Origin: Strigomonas culicis
Lineage: Eukaryota > Euglenozoa > Kinetoplastea > Trypanosomatida > Trypanosomatidae
Direction of reading: 5' to 3'
Length of the DNA stretch: 56,263 nt
Assembly (NCBI GenBank): GCA_000482145.1
Contig: AUXH01000048.1
Coordinates: forward strand, 1-56,263
The notes beneath the pieces were generated by a model. The model saw only the letters and a list, made by a program, of their open reading frames with translations, was not told where the DNA came from and made no database searches. Position 1 is the stretch's first letter. Every line of letters begins with the position of its first letter. Of this stretch, positions 1 to 10,543 are shown piece by piece. Made by a program: the position numbers and the translations under genes.

Positions 1-40
<40 letters not shown>
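1..40. repeat. (AG)20 microsatellite at window edge
   Basis: A pure AG dinucleotide run opens the window. On the minus (coding) strand it reads (CT)20, a strong polypyrimidine tract. Given the transcription direction it most likely belongs to the trans-splice acceptor of the next gene, outside the window to the left. Confidence 0.9.
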
Positions 41-44
<4 letters not shown>

Positions 45-280
45 ATGCGGAAGCGACATATTAAAGAGCACTCAAATATGCACGTAAATAGAACATCAAA
101 AAAGCACTATTTCTGCAAGGAGTGCGGTTCTAGTTGATATGTTCCGTTAAGGATTACAGAGTTTTTTTTTTTTATGTACGCGGATTCTACCACGGAGAAA
201 AAAAATGAGTCTCTTATTGTGCTTCTTTCTTTCCTTATGATCAATGTCACAAACAAAACAAATCAACAAACCTACTCACA
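41..280 (-). other. Non-coding region downstream of the VPS13-like gene
   Basis: No credible reading frame. It contains the 3' UTR of the VPS13-like gene and a T-rich stretch on the coding strand around 162-172. I see no conserved element. Confidence 0.6.
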
Positions 281-3200
281 TCATGTATCAGGGGATATGC
301 CAAATAAGAATCCCAGTCGCGAATACAGCAAATGAACGAGTCCGTTCTTTCGCTGTGAAAAGCTGAAGGAACTGGCGGCACTCGGTATCTGGCTGATGAA
401 TTCGGAGAGATAAAAACTCTTTACTTGCCCCGTAATGAAGTTCACGGGTTTAGGGGCAACAAAGGCTGTCGATAGAGGCGGGAGACGTATTTCAAAAAAC
501 TGCATTGAAGGTAAAAACCGCAGGAAGAAGGAGAACGGGCCCCAATTTGGCAATTCAACGGCCGTAGCTCGGTCCCAGTGACAGCTTACCTCTATCGCGG
601 ACACTTCAAGACATCGTATACTGATGTACCAAACGGTCGGTGGCGGCGACTGGGAGATCAACGAAGAAGTAGTACTAGTGGAACACGATGGTGGCGCCAC
701 GTTTGAATCCTTTTTACTGCTACGCAACGGGACAATCTCAGTGAGATCAGTGCTCCTCGTTAAGTACAGCTCTGCTGCCACTTTTTGTAGCAGTGTGATG
801 AACTGCGTAGAAAACGAAAACATCAGCGGCGCGCAGCGCGCGCTCACGCTACCGATCTCTACATCCTCCCCCTTAAGCAAGCGCAGCGCCATGAGCGTCA
901 GGGAGACATTCAGCGGTGCCAGCACGGGCGGAATATGCAGAGAGGTTGCATTACTGCACTTCACCGATACGTCTGACGCGGAGCACACGCAATCGACGAG
1001 GCCCTTTGCGCTGCTCACGTTGACGGCGACTAACGGGAGACTCGCCTGAAGATAGTGCTCTGCTTGTCGCAAGGCAAACGACGTGTTGGAGAGGGTTGCC
1101 CGCAGCGTCACGCTGAGGTGGAGCAACCGTTCCTCCTCGCCTCTACTGAAGCTACCGCAGCCATAGAGAGATTCCGCGGCACCGCTGGTACCGGCGTGGA
1201 TGAGGTAGATGGAGTATTGGGCGCCCTGCATGCGCGAGAACGCATACACAGACCCCACATTGGCCACTCCGTTTGTGAAGAACAAGACATCCATGACAGA
1301 TGAAGTCATCGCGTAGGAGGACGCCTCGTTGTCCTTATCGGTGCCGCTGCTGCCGGTGTCACTGTTGCTGGTGTTGCTGACTGTAAACGGGACGGAGCGA
1401 AGGTTGGTGAGGTTCAGTATACTCAGCGGCTTAATCTTCTCAACGACCTGTCCAGACACGTTGATGACTCTGACCGGTGGGGTCAGTCTCTCCGAAACAC
1501 TGAGATGCCCCGAGTCCAGCAAGCCGTCCTTCTGAAAGACTACCTTGTGAAAATGGTCCCCACACTTGACCATACCCTTCCACCGCGCACCAGGGCATAT
1601 GATAATGCTCACATAGTCACGCGAGGTAGAGCCTTCACAAGACAAGAGAAACCAGTTCGTGTAGCCGGTATTGGCCAAGGTACTATACTTGCAAACGGCG
1701 TTTGCCTCCACCCTTACCTCATGTACCACTCGGCACGCGGCAGTCGGCGAAGCATTTTTTTTTAAGACGTAATGACGCACATGGATCCTTCTGCGTCCTT
1801 CGTTGTGAAAGAGGAGAGACGGCAAAAAGTGCACTGCATCGTTCACACTGTGAGTGGGACCACCCACCTCCCCGGTCTCGGCTTGAGGCGCCACAAGGGG
1901 ACACGGCTTCACTAAGCAGACGTGTGACGTGACCGTGTCCCGGATGGGCACCACGGCGCATGTGCCGCTCAAGCATTCGCATACCGAAAGCGTTGCTGTG
2001 CCTGCTGTCCGTTCGGCTCTATCCGTTCGCCTGGCTTCCGTCTGAAGCACCACATCCGCGCGCTCCTCCGTGCCGACCAGAAAGGCTCTCTCCCGGCGCT
2101 CGTGCCCCTGCCCCTCGTCACCCTCCTCCGCCACGAGCACAGCGGTAGGACCACTGACGAGCAGCGACAAGCCGGAATAATCTTCCACGGCGTGCAGCTG
2201 CGGCATCGACAAGGTCAGACAAACCGCCCCGTTAGCGCGACGCTCCCGCGTGTAGCACACCTCTAGCCAGTGCTTCTCCTTATTACTCCTCGTCTTGAAA
2301 GACCCACCAGACCACGACCGTGCATCAGTGTGCGAAGCCAGTGAAGTGCCACTCAGACTACTGTCACTATTGTAAATGGCACTGGCGACGTCAGAGAGCA
2401 GTATCGGATTCGTCGTAGAGAAGGTGCCAAGATTGCTAGTCGTGAAGCTAAAATGGAAAGCATAGTCGGTGTCCTCCGCACTGCGATAGAAGGTGAAGGA
2501 GCCCCCATTTCGCTGCACCCTCTCACTCACACATGTGGGGTCCCTCTCAGTGTTCGATACCGTGATAGACAAAGGAAACGGACACGCGTTGATGAACGTC
2601 GCAAACTCGGAACTCACTATCAGTCGCACACTCTGGTTCGTACTTTTACCCGTATCATTACCAGCTTCTATGTGTGTGCAGAGGAAAAAGGAGGAACCGT
2701 CCGCTTCGTAGACCATCTCGATTTTCTCGTCCGCCGTGTCCGTCTCATCGTCGCCACTACAGATTGTCTTTGCGACCTTACGCTGAAGCACCTGTGCCAC
2801 CGACGTGGATGGTGTCCCTTCACATGTCACAAGTGGCTTCCGCATCGTCCGTCGTTGCGTTATGGGGTCCGTGAAAAAAACCCACAATTTCTCTCCCTCT
2901 AGAAGGGGGACTGGAACAGAGCACGTCTTGAACGGGCCTATGCGCGAGGTGCACGCCTGTGCATTCGAGCAAAGCGTCAGCTCCATGTGTGTGCGGTTCA
3001 CGATGGAAACAAAGCTGCGAATAACGATGTGATGCACAAGGCAGGTGTCCATGTACGACTCCACCGACAAGCCATTCTCGGTACTCCAGTTCCTCGTGAA
3101 CAGACGTCCAGCAGAATGCACGCCATCTGCCACAGCACCCGTGGACCGTGGACTTGTCATATGCGTTTTTGCCCGCGTGGATGGGCCCGCAGACAGCGGG

Positions 3201-6200
3201 ACGGGCTTGTACAAGCACAGGGACTCTTCCACCGAGACGTGTTCCCCCAGCATGCGCTTTAATTCTACCGTGAGGCCGCTCTCATTCTCAATGCGCACGG
3301 CAACGAGGCTATTGAGATGACGTAGGTTGGTGACAATCGCCAGCAGGCACTTGACCTGAACCGTTTGAAGCAGCACAACCGCGTTTTCAATCTTACATCG
3401 CAACGAAATAGTGCGCGCGCTCAGCATACCGTCAAGGTTCAGTGAGATGGGCTGCGACGTCACCCGCTCGCACTGACCGAGGTCACTGTTCAGTAGTCCA
3501 ATGTGTTCTATACTCCCACGATATTCAAGGTTGCCCTTGTCATCCGCACTTTCCTTGCACGAAAAGAAACGGGCGGAGCTCAGCAACAGTGAGACGATGG
3601 TGGTGTGATTCACCAGCACAAGATCGATGCTGCATTTGGTTGTAGAGGCTTGACACCGCCACGCACGCATGCCGAAAATGGACGACGAAGGCGCTGTCAA
3701 CGCCGTTGTGGTGGTAGTCGCAGCATCTGATTGGAAGCGTCCATTGGGAGCCGCCGCACTGCCACCGTCTGTCCTCTTCGTCGCGTGAAACGGATCGCTG
3801 AAGTCGTCCAGGCACACTGCGGCAGCCGCAGCTCGCACGGACGGGTAGCAGAGCGGGTCTGCAGCCGCGTCCTCCTTAGCAGCAGCGAGCGGTGTTGCGG
3901 TCCCTCGGGCCGTAAAACTCAACTTCTCCTGCGCATACAGCAAACGGATGCGATTGACACAGTCGCAAATGCTGGTGCTCAGCGGAATTCGCACTGCGCT
4001 TATGCAGACGTTCGTCTCCACCACCACCTTGTCACGGCGACGATTGTGCTCCACGTAGAGCTGGGCCGAGTCCACGTGTGTCACCTTAACCTTGCACTGC
4101 TTCTCATAAAAATACGATACGGCCTTCTTGCTGTGCACTTGCAGCTCGACCAGATGCCCAGGGATCTCCTTGTACGCACACGACACTCGCCGCTGACTGT
4201 ACAGCACATTGGTCTCCACACCCAGCTGGATTTTCGCCGTCACATCGTGAATATCCAACGTCACACTCGATGCATCCAAAGCTGCGGGTGGAGGGGCCAC
4301 AACACCGCCGCTTTCCGCGACAGGTGCTGCCTCATCCCTTACACCGCCATCGATCGTGGCGCTGGTGAATGTACAGGCTTCGCACTTGAAAACAGCCGTG
4401 GGGCTGACGCATTTGAATGGGGTACCGTTAAAGGAAAAGAGACATCGCCTAAAAACGACAGTGGTTTCATCACAAATCACCAAACGTCGCTTATCCGTGT
4501 AGGAATAAAATGAGCAATCTTCAACAAGTATAATGTGGTGACGGTTATAGAAGAAAACATCCTTCCCGGCTCGTCCAATGTCGTACGAGACGTTTGAGAG
4601 ATGCGGTGCGGATTCAACGTGGTACGCGAAACGCACAAAGTCAGACGATGTCAAGGTTTGGCCAAGTTGAATGGTCTGCGCCCAGTTCGACGCTGATATG
4701 GCCGGGCAGAGGTAAAAAGAACACTCCGCGATATCGATCGCGGTTGAACGTACTTGCCGCTTCTCATTCTCACACACCGAACCACTACCGCTACCACGAC
4801 GACCGGCGAAAGAATGGTTGCCGCTGCTGCCGCTCGTGTCGCTGCCACTCGGGCTGCAGGCTGCCTTTGTTGTTGTCGCCGCGGAAAAACTCTCGACGGC
4901 AGCGATTAGAGCAAAGCGATTCACCGTACACGACAGTAGCTGTTCATTATCTTCAAACACAACTGCCGCCTCCACGCGATCGCAACACACACGCGTGGCC
5001 GGTGCTTGAATTCGCTGTACGCGTTCCTCCCAGAAAGGCATTTTGGCCACGGGCAAGGTGCAAGAAATACCCTCCAAACCAACGCGCGCACCCAGACCGG
5101 CGCACTGCGAAGAGCGGTTGAGCACAGCCACTTGAAAGGGATTGACGACAAGGTTCAGCTGCAAATCCTTCAGCAGTGTCACCAGCTTTAAATGCACCGC
5201 CTCACCCGAATGGGTGCACTGCGCAAAACCACACTCGGTTTTGCTGGGCATCTCAGAGATGTTAACTGTCATGCAGAGGCCATCGCAGCCCGTGATTCCA
5301 GCCTCTTTGGCGTCCAGCGTGAGCTCCATGTCGCTGTACCCACTAAAGAACAGCTGATACACGTTTTCCGGCATGACATGAACACACAGATACGTATAAA
5401 CATCCCCGCAGACTGCGCCCAGACACTCGAGTGGTATGTTAAACAGCGCTGGGCATGCGATCGACTGCAGTCGCATGGATATCTGCATAAAAGATGCACG
5501 ATACGGACTACGGCACGTAGGCGTGGCAAGGGGGTCCTTCTTCACCAGACAGTCAAACGCTGAAATAACGACACCCTCGTCCAGCATTGTGATCTCTTCT
5601 GAACAAACCAGTGTGTGACGATTGAGTGTGACCAAGCGCAGGTCCGAAACACCCAGAAGGACGCAACTCGTCGATGAGTCCGTTGTAAAACCGGGAACCC
5701 TGAAGGTAACCTGACAGGTCGGAATGAGGATGCACTGGGAACCGTTCTTCGCCACGGAGAAAACCTCCAATCCGTTCGTCAGCAGAATCTGTATTTGGCA
5801 CCCGTTGAAGTGGGTGGCACTGATTTCCACCTTAGCGCAGGACACCGCGATCGCTTGAGTGATGTTCGCGCGTTTTTCCTTGCGCACTAAGGAAAGCTCC
5901 GTGCGGTGCACTACCACGGACGTGTTAAATGGCTCACACGTCAGACGAAGTCCTCTGATCGTCGTTAATGGGGTGTTCTTTTCACGTTTCCATACCTTCT
6001 TGTTGAGTAGCGGTGCCAAATCCGCTCTAGACGGTAGTGCAGTCGAACTCTCCGCCTCCACCGCCGGCGCAGAAGACAACAGCGCCCACATATGATTCGG
6101 TACCTCCTCCACCAATTCGCGCACCTTTGCGTGGATGGCGGCAAAGTCCTTGTACATGGCCATTGTGATGCAAAAGTACAGCTCCGACACGACAATGTCA

Positions 6201-8146
6201 CCAGAAGGCTGCATGCCCACTTCGACTGGCAAAAGCAAGAAGTCTTTGTTCCATTCAATGGAAATGGACTTGGCAACCGCGCCGTATTTGGTTTCCGACG
6301 TCGTGGCGACACTTTGCGTGAATGTGCAATGTGAGGCAAGGAAGATAAAGCCGTCCAGGTGGAGCTGCAATTCTGGCAGCGCGACGATGATGGAGCCAGG
6401 GGAAACACGTGAGGCGTCGCTGGAGAGAGCCACGGCACCACCGGAAGGAGCGGGTGTGGGTGCAGCCGTGCACGTGGCAGAGTACTTGACCTCAACCGAG
6501 TGCAGGCACTGTATGAATGGACGCACGACACGGCAGATGTCAGACGACCGCAATTTGATCGCAATCGGCTCCAGCAGGATCTTTGTATTCGGAACTCCCT
6601 TCCCTTCTGTGATCTCCATCGTAAACAGGTGCGACTCGGGCGCTCCACGATTGAACGACTGCACGCGCTCACCCGAGGAGAGGCTGACATTGCGAAGAGA
6701 GACCGTCTTTTCCTTATTGCGGAGCGCCATCAAAAAGCCGTCGACAGTCAAAGTGCACTTGGAAGGGAACTGAACAAGAAACTTCTTGATGTCCACGTGC
6801 ACAGACGTGCGCACGTTACTATCCTTGATCGTACGCTCCTCCGCGACGAGCGCATCCGCGGGCTCAGCATTGTATCGACGTTGCACGTAATGCCGAAGAA
6901 ACAGAATAACATCCGGATACCGTATATCTTCCTCGGCCTCTGCCAACTCCTCCCGATACTCTGTAATGCGCTCCTGGCGGTGACAGCTTTCCAGCAACGC
7001 AATGTAGCGTCTGCGGGCCTGCGAATAGAACTGCACATGTGACGGGTTGAAGTTGTAGCGCCGCTTCTTGTCGTGAATCATCTCTACCGCGCAGCAGAAG
7101 GCGTACCGCCAGAGCGAGCGTTCGCGGCGGAGCGGCAGGAAGCGGCGGCAGTACACAGGCACGAGGAGACTCGCCGTGCGCGTGGCCTGGCACTTCATCA
7201 GGGCGAAAAGGGATGTCTCGTCCGCGAAGAGCGAAGCAAGCTCATCCAGAAGAACGACCGTGTTGTTCCGCACAAGCACGCCGTTGGCGTAGACACTCGT
7301 CAGTTTGACCTCGAGCGACGGGACCGACACGACCTTTGCCTCTCCCGTGGGAGTGGTGGCATACACGACGGCGTTCTTACAAAGGAGCGTCACGACCTTC
7401 AGTTGCTCCACCGTGTTCAGCTTTTCGGTTGGATCCACCAGCACCTGAAACTGCCCCACCACAGCCTCATACTTCATCTCGTTTCGTGCGTCACACGGGA
7501 GACAGATGTGAATATTCTTCGAAACAATCTTGATTTGCCGATGCCAGATCCACTCTACCGTGTCTACGGCCTTATCACGGAGAAAGGAAAAGAGACCGCC
7601 CGCCGCCCCACCCGCGCCCTGCCCATCCCCCCCAACCCCCGAGACGAAGCTTCCGTTTTCGCTCTCCGAGATGGATTCGTTTCCGCTCAGGCAGGATACC
7701 AGATCCTCGTCCTCCGAGTCCATGCCCGAGGAAGACATATCCACATCGCCTGCCTCCGACGAGTCATCCCCACTCGTCGAAGCTCCGTCAACGGAGGGCA
7801 CCTTGACGGTCCCAAGAATGGAAGCAGGCGTGATGCTGTTCAGCCGCTCTTCCTTCGTCGGGTCCGTTTCAGCCTGAGAGAGGTCGAGCTGGAAGACCAC
7901 ACGCGCATCTTCCGCATCCACCACCAGCGGGTCCGACGTTCGCGGGTTGGGCACCTTCAGTGTCAAACGACCAATTCTTCCTTCTTCAATGGGAAGAGGC
8001 AGCAAAGAGTTGAGCGTATCTGCGCGTAAACGGACATTGCTGAGCACAATGCTCCCACCAAGGACGCTCGTTTGGATGTCGGAGGGATTGGCATCCGCAA
8101 TGTTTGTTATACGACCAAGAAGATACGAGAGTAAAACCGAGTTCAT
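281..8146 (-). CDS. VPS13-like bridge lipid-transfer protein (chorein-N), 2621 aa
   Basis: The N-terminus (MNSVLLSYLLGRI, then a GGSIVLSNVRLR stretch) is a chorein-N domain, the entry of the hydrophobic lipid groove in VPS13-family proteins that move phospholipids at membrane contact sites. An acidic/Ser linker lies near residues 120-175. The middle is long beta-rich groove-type sequence. Around 1620-2100 there are repeated segments of the VPS13 adaptor-binding type. The last 60 residues resemble the start of a VPS13 C-terminal domain, but the protein then stops, so the ATG2-C and PH-like modules of full VPS13 are absent. It is shorter than typical VPS13 (about 3100 aa). The start is the ATG at 8146; the six codons upstream begin with TTG. 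Family assignment is confident; the exact paralogue is not. Confidence 0.8.
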   Translation of the reverse strand: MNSVLLSYLLGRITNIADANPSDIQTSVLGGSIVLSNVRLRADTLNSLLPLPIEEGRIGRLTLKVPNPRTSDPLVVDAEDARVVFQLDLSQAETDPTKEERLNSITPASILGTVKVPSVDGASTSGDDSSEAGDVDMSSSGMDSEDEDLVSCLSGNESISESENGSFVSGVGGDGQGAGGAAGGLFSFLRDKAVDTVEWIWHRQIKIVSKNIHICLPCDARNEMKYEAVVGQFQVLVDPTEKLNTVEQLKVVTLLCKNAVVYATTPTGEAKVVSVPSLEVKLTSVYANGVLVRNNTVVLLDELASLFADETSLFALMKCQATRTASLLVPVYCRRFLPLRRERSLWRYAFCCAVEMIHDKKRRYNFNPSHVQFYSQARRRYIALLESCHRQERITEYREELAEAEEDIRYPDVILFLRHYVQRRYNAEPADALVAEERTIKDSNVRTSVHVDIKKFLVQFPSKCTLTVDGFLMALRNKEKTVSLRNVSLSSGERVQSFNRGAPESHLFTMEITEGKGVPNTKILLEPIAIKLRSSDICRVVRPFIQCLHSVEVKYSATCTAAPTPAPSGGAVALSSDASRVSPGSIIVALPELQLHLDGFIFLASHCTFTQSVATTSETKYGAVAKSISIEWNKDFLLLPVEVGMQPSGDIVVSELYFCITMAMYKDFAAIHAKVRELVEEVPNHMWALLSSAPAVEAESSTALPSRADLAPLLNKKVWKREKNTPLTTIRGLRLTCEPFNTSVVVHRTELSLVRKEKRANITQAIAVSCAKVEISATHFNGCQIQILLTNGLEVFSVAKNGSQCILIPTCQVTFRVPGFTTDSSTSCVLLGVSDLRLVTLNRHTLVCSEEITMLDEGVVISAFDCLVKKDPLATPTCRSPYRASFMQISMRLQSIACPALFNIPLECLGAVCGDVYTYLCVHVMPENVYQLFFSGYSDMELTLDAKEAGITGCDGLCMTVNISEMPSKTECGFAQCTHSGEAVHLKLVTLLKDLQLNLVVNPFQVAVLNRSSQCAGLGARVGLEGISCTLPVAKMPFWEERVQRIQAPATRVCCDRVEAAVVFEDNEQLLSCTVNRFALIAAVESFSAATTTKAACSPSGSDTSGSSGNHSFAGRRGSGSGSVCENEKRQVRSTAIDIAECSFYLCPAISASNWAQTIQLGQTLTSSDFVRFAYHVESAPHLSNVSYDIGRAGKDVFFYNRHHIILVEDCSFYSYTDKRRLVICDETTVVFRRCLFSFNGTPFKCVSPTAVFKCEACTFTSATIDGGVRDEAAPVAESGGVVAPPPAALDASSVTLDIHDVTAKIQLGVETNVLYSQRRVSCAYKEIPGHLVELQVHSKKAVSYFYEKQCKVKVTHVDSAQLYVEHNRRRDKVVVETNVCISAVRIPLSTSICDCVNRIRLLYAQEKLSFTARGTATPLAAAKEDAAADPLCYPSVRAAAAAVCLDDFSDPFHATKRTDGGSAAAPNGRFQSDAATTTTTALTAPSSSIFGMRAWRCQASTTKCSIDLVLVNHTTIVSLLLSSARFFSCKESADDKGNLEYRGSIEHIGLLNSDLGQCERVTSQPISLNLDGMLSARTISLRCKIENAVVLLQTVQVKCLLAIVTNLRHLNSLVAVRIENESGLTVELKRMLGEHVSVEESLCLYKPVPLSAGPSTRAKTHMTSPRSTGAVADGVHSAGRLFTRNWSTENGLSVESYMDTCLVHHIVIRSFVSIVNRTHMELTLCSNAQACTSRIGPFKTCSVPVPLLEGEKLWVFFTDPITQRRTMRKPLVTCEGTPSTSVAQVLQRKVAKTICSGDDETDTADEKIEMVYEADGSSFFLCTHIEAGNDTGKSTNQSVRLIVSSEFATFINACPFPLSITVSNTERDPTCVSERVQRNGGSFTFYRSAEDTDYAFHFSFTTSNLGTFSTTNPILLSDVASAIYNSDSSLSGTSLASHTDARSWSGGSFKTRSNKEKHWLEVCYTRERRANGAVCLTLSMPQLHAVEDYSGLSLLVSGPTAVLVAEEGDEGQGHERRERAFLVGTEERADVVLQTEARRTDRAERTAGTATLSVCECLSGTCAVVPIRDTVTSHVCLVKPCPLVAPQAETGEVGGPTHSVNDAVHFLPSLLFHNEGRRRIHVRHYVLKKNASPTAACRVVHEVRVEANAVCKYSTLANTGYTNWFLLSCEGSTSRDYVSIIICPGARWKGMVKCGDHFHKVVFQKDGLLDSGHLSVSERLTPPVRVINVSGQVVEKIKPLSILNLTNLRSVPFTVSNTSNSDTGSSGTDKDNEASSYAMTSSVMDVLFFTNGVANVGSVYAFSRMQGAQYSIYLIHAGTSGAAESLYGCGSFSRGEEERLLHLSVTLRATLSNTSFALRQAEHYLQASLPLVAVNVSSAKGLVDCVCSASDVSVKCSNATSLHIPPVLAPLNVSLTLMALRLLKGEDVEIGSVSARCAPLMFSFSTQFITLLQKVAAELYLTRSTDLTEIVPLRSSKKDSNVAPPSCSTSTTSSLISQSPPPTVWYISIRCLEVSAIEVSCHWDRATAVELPNWGPFSFFLRFLPSMQFFEIRLPPLSTAFVAPKPVNFITGQVKSFYLSEFISQIPSAASSFSFSQRKNGLVHLLYSRLGFLFGISPDT

Positions 8147-8535
8147 TTGAGAGAAACACAACAAAGGGTCGATAACAACAGAAGTAAAAAAAAAAATAGA
8201 AAATATAATGAAACAATGCTTATTGTTCCCTATATAAATCTGCTTAAAATGTATTAATTAAAAAAAAATTAGAGCAAACACCTGATCAAAAAAAAAGAAA
8301 TACACTAAACAGGGGAGGAGGGAGGACGAGAAAAGGGTACAAGATAAGAAAGCCCGTGTAGGAATTCTACCGAAAAAACTACCCGGTAATACTAGATATA
8401 GACCAGAAAAAACAAACAACAAACGACTAAATACTGTAATAATAGCAATGTCACCTCGGAATAGAGAGAACAAAGCAACATTTCGTACAAAAGAGCTTCA
8501 CCTCCCATATGAATAAGAAATATGCCACTTGTTCT
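8147..8535 (-). other. Intergenic region with polypyrimidine tract
   Basis: No gene. On the coding strand there are two T-rich tracts, about 8187-8199 and 8260-8269. The first AG after the second lies near 8231-8232 and is a plausible trans-splice acceptor for the VPS13-like gene. There is no AG between the nearer tract and the ATG. Confidence 0.5.
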
Positions 8536-9615
8536 TTACTCATTATTAGACCGATCCATAGCAAGCAACAGGTGCTCGTACGCCTTTAGCGTGACGCGTG
8601 CGCTGATCCGCTTCTGGGACCACAAGGGGATGAAGCGAGGAACACCCACTTCGTTTGCCGACGTCATGATGAGCAGTGTGCCCTTGACCCCCACCGCCTC
8701 GCCTTCTGAAGCAGCGGCCGTGCTTTTTGCGATCCTGTACAGCCTTTTTGAGCTCATTTCATCAAACATGCTCCCCGACGTAGCCAGGGCCTTCAGCGTG
8801 TCCGAATTTGCGAAGAGCTGCCTTTCGGCATCTGCAATGGGGACGAGCACCACGTGCTGGTAGTTCATGAACGCAGGCTCAAAGTGACCCTCGTCTCTCA
8901 CCCTCTCGATCCACCGTGAAGTGGCGTCTCCGCTCGCCTCCATGGCACGGACCAAACGCGTGTTACCATCGTAAAGAATATCTACCATGGGAGCTGCATC
9001 AGGTCGGCTGCGTGGTACATACAAATATGTGTTACGCTTGTAAAAAAAGAGACGGTCCGCAATCCCAAAATAATCAGCAAAGCCGGTTCTCACACGGTGT
9101 GCATAGAAGTTGCTGTCGACGAGCCTTTGTTGCACGTTTGGCTCCAGCTTACACGCGTCACCCTCGCACACCCCAAAGTGCCCCGCCACGGCCTCGATGG
9201 GGCGCGCGTAAGGAATGATAGTGCTCTGCACAATCGGGTCGTCCTTTTCCTTCTCAAAGGAACCGTAGTTTTCGTCCCAGCTTTTGCGCAAGTTTATATC
9301 TGCAATATACTCGGCTACCTTCGGCGTAGAGACAGAGGGCAAAAAGCAGATCATGCGCATAAAGGGTGACGCCACACCAAGAGAGGAGATGTACGGCGTC
9401 TGTGTACGCAGAATCTGTAGACTAGCTTGACCAGACGCCGTGTTGCGTCCAAAAGACTCCATATTTGAAAAGTCAACAGTCCACCTACAATTGTGGTCCA
9501 GAAAATCGGCACATCTTTTAAGCTCGTCGGTAGAAGCTGACGGGCAGCTACAGTACACCGATGATGTCGTCACACCAATACAAAAAGAGAAAACACCTGC
9601 AACGAGACCGCGCAT
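8536..9615 (-). CDS. START-domain lipid-binding protein with N-terminal signal sequence, 359 aa
   Basis: Residues 1-22 form a hydrophobic signal peptide or anchor (LVAGVFSFCIGV core). After it comes a START-type fold: the IADINLRKSWDENYGSFE segment is the family's typical strand/helix, with further strands through to about residue 330. START domains bind a single lipid or sterol in a helix-grip pocket. With a leader peptide this copy may act in the secretory pathway or at a membrane, unlike the second START gene at 24132-25202, which has none. The start is the ATG at 9615; the codon before it is GTG. Ligand unknown. Confidence 0.72.
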   Translation of the reverse strand: MRGLVAGVFSFCIGVTTSSVYCSCPSASTDELKRCADFLDHNCRWTVDFSNMESFGRNTASGQASLQILRTQTPYISSLGVASPFMRMICFLPSVSTPKVAEYIADINLRKSWDENYGSFEKEKDDPIVQSTIIPYARPIEAVAGHFGVCEGDACKLEPNVQQRLVDSNFYAHRVRTGFADYFGIADRLFFYKRNTYLYVPRSRPDAAPMVDILYDGNTRLVRAMEASGDATSRWIERVRDEGHFEPAFMNYQHVVLVPIADAERQLFANSDTLKALATSGSMFDEMSSKRLYRIAKSTAAASEGEAVGVKGTLLIMTSANEVGVPRFIPLWSQKRISARVTLKAYEHLLLAMDRSNNE

Positions 9616-9870
9616 CACGGTACAGGCACGACAGATAGCTCGCTGTCACTAGTTGCTATTGTCCAGAGAAAAAAAAAGAGGGAACGCAAAAGATAAGTGG
9701 AAAGAAGTGTCACTCGACCATAGCAAGGAAAAGAAAGGATGCTCGACAAATGTTTGAACCACGGCAGTAAAGAAAAAAGGAAGGGTCAATCATAACAATA
9801 ATACTAGAGAAGAGGGATAGAACAGCAGATAACTACGTCGAAGCGTTGAACGGGGTGAGAACGATTTACT

Positions 9871-10107
9871 TTACAAGAGATTCTCTCTCTTCACAGTACC
9901 CTCACCGTTGTTGAATAGTGTAGTAAAATCGTCATCCGATTTGAAAAAAGCCTCGATGGCATCACGAGCACTTTGACCTAGTGCAGTGGGTATGGAGTCT
10001 TCCTTCTCATCATTCTGTTCATCTTCTAAAGCACTGCATTGCTCTCTAAGTGCAGATAATTGCAAAAGTAGCATATAGCGTATCGCCTCCTGTCTGTAGG
10101 AGGTCAT
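9871..10107 (-). CDS. Small acidic helical protein, 78 aa, function unknown
   Basis: Starts MTSYRQEAIRYM. It has a predicted helix (residues 3-30, Leu-rich, coiled-coil-like), an acidic linker with an EDEQNDEKED stretch, and a second short helix. I recognise no family. Reality is supported by context: it is preceded on the coding strand by a C-rich polypyrimidine tract and an AG 18 nt upstream of the ATG, the normal acceptor layout, and it fills an otherwise empty gap. The frame extends upstream to a TTG, but the ATG at 10107 is the first one. Confidence 0.55.
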   Translation of the reverse strand: MTSYRQEAIRYMLLLQLSALREQCSALEDEQNDEKEDSIPTALGQSARDAIEAFFKSDDDFTTLFNNGEGTVKRENLL

Positions 10108-10124
10108 CGCTGTTCTAGAGGGCT

Positions 10125-10159
10125 CTATAGATGGCAAGGAGGAGGGGGGGGGGGAAAGC
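10125..10159 (-). promoter_or_regulatory. Trans-splice acceptor for the 78-aa gene
   Basis: Coding strand: CTTT followed by a run of C and CTCC, then CTATAG, with AG at 10125-10126, 18 nt before the ATG. Confidence 0.6.
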
Positions 10160-10543
10160 TCTTATCGTTACTTTTGAATCGATAATTAAGATAAAAAGAG
10201 GAGGAGAGAAAGTGGAAGGAATCACTACAGAACGGGGATGAAGAAAGTGAGGGAAAGAAAAGTGAGAGATGCCCATTGTGTTGTTAGCACAAAGAGGGAA
10301 AGTAGAAACAAAAAAAAAGAAACAAACAAGACGTAAAGGGGATGCCAAAAAGAATACGAATGAAAAGTGATAAGTGAAAAGTAGTGAAAAGGAAAGAAGC
10401 AGTGACACCTATTTACACTCTTCGATATCAAGAGAGATTATATGTGCCACGAAAGCAGATGAAAGAACGAAAAAGGAACGAAGGGAGTAGAAAGGGAAGT
10501 GCCACTCACGACAAACAAAAAAAAAAATGTAGCAGAAATAGCG
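10160..10543 (-). other. Pyrimidine-rich intergenic region
   Basis: The coding strand is strongly T/C-rich. Open frames here read Phe/Leu/Ser-rich nonsense. It is the 3' UTR of the 299-aa gene plus spacer; no distinct element seen. Confidence 0.6.

Noticed and set aside
3731..4513. 260-codon plus-strand open frame
   Set aside because: Antisense to the VPS13-like gene; no domain, composition of a shadow frame, and no acceptor signal on that strand.
7073..8029. 318-codon plus-strand open frame
   Set aside because: Opposite strand of the chorein-N coding region; Arg/His-rich shadow without recognisable motifs.
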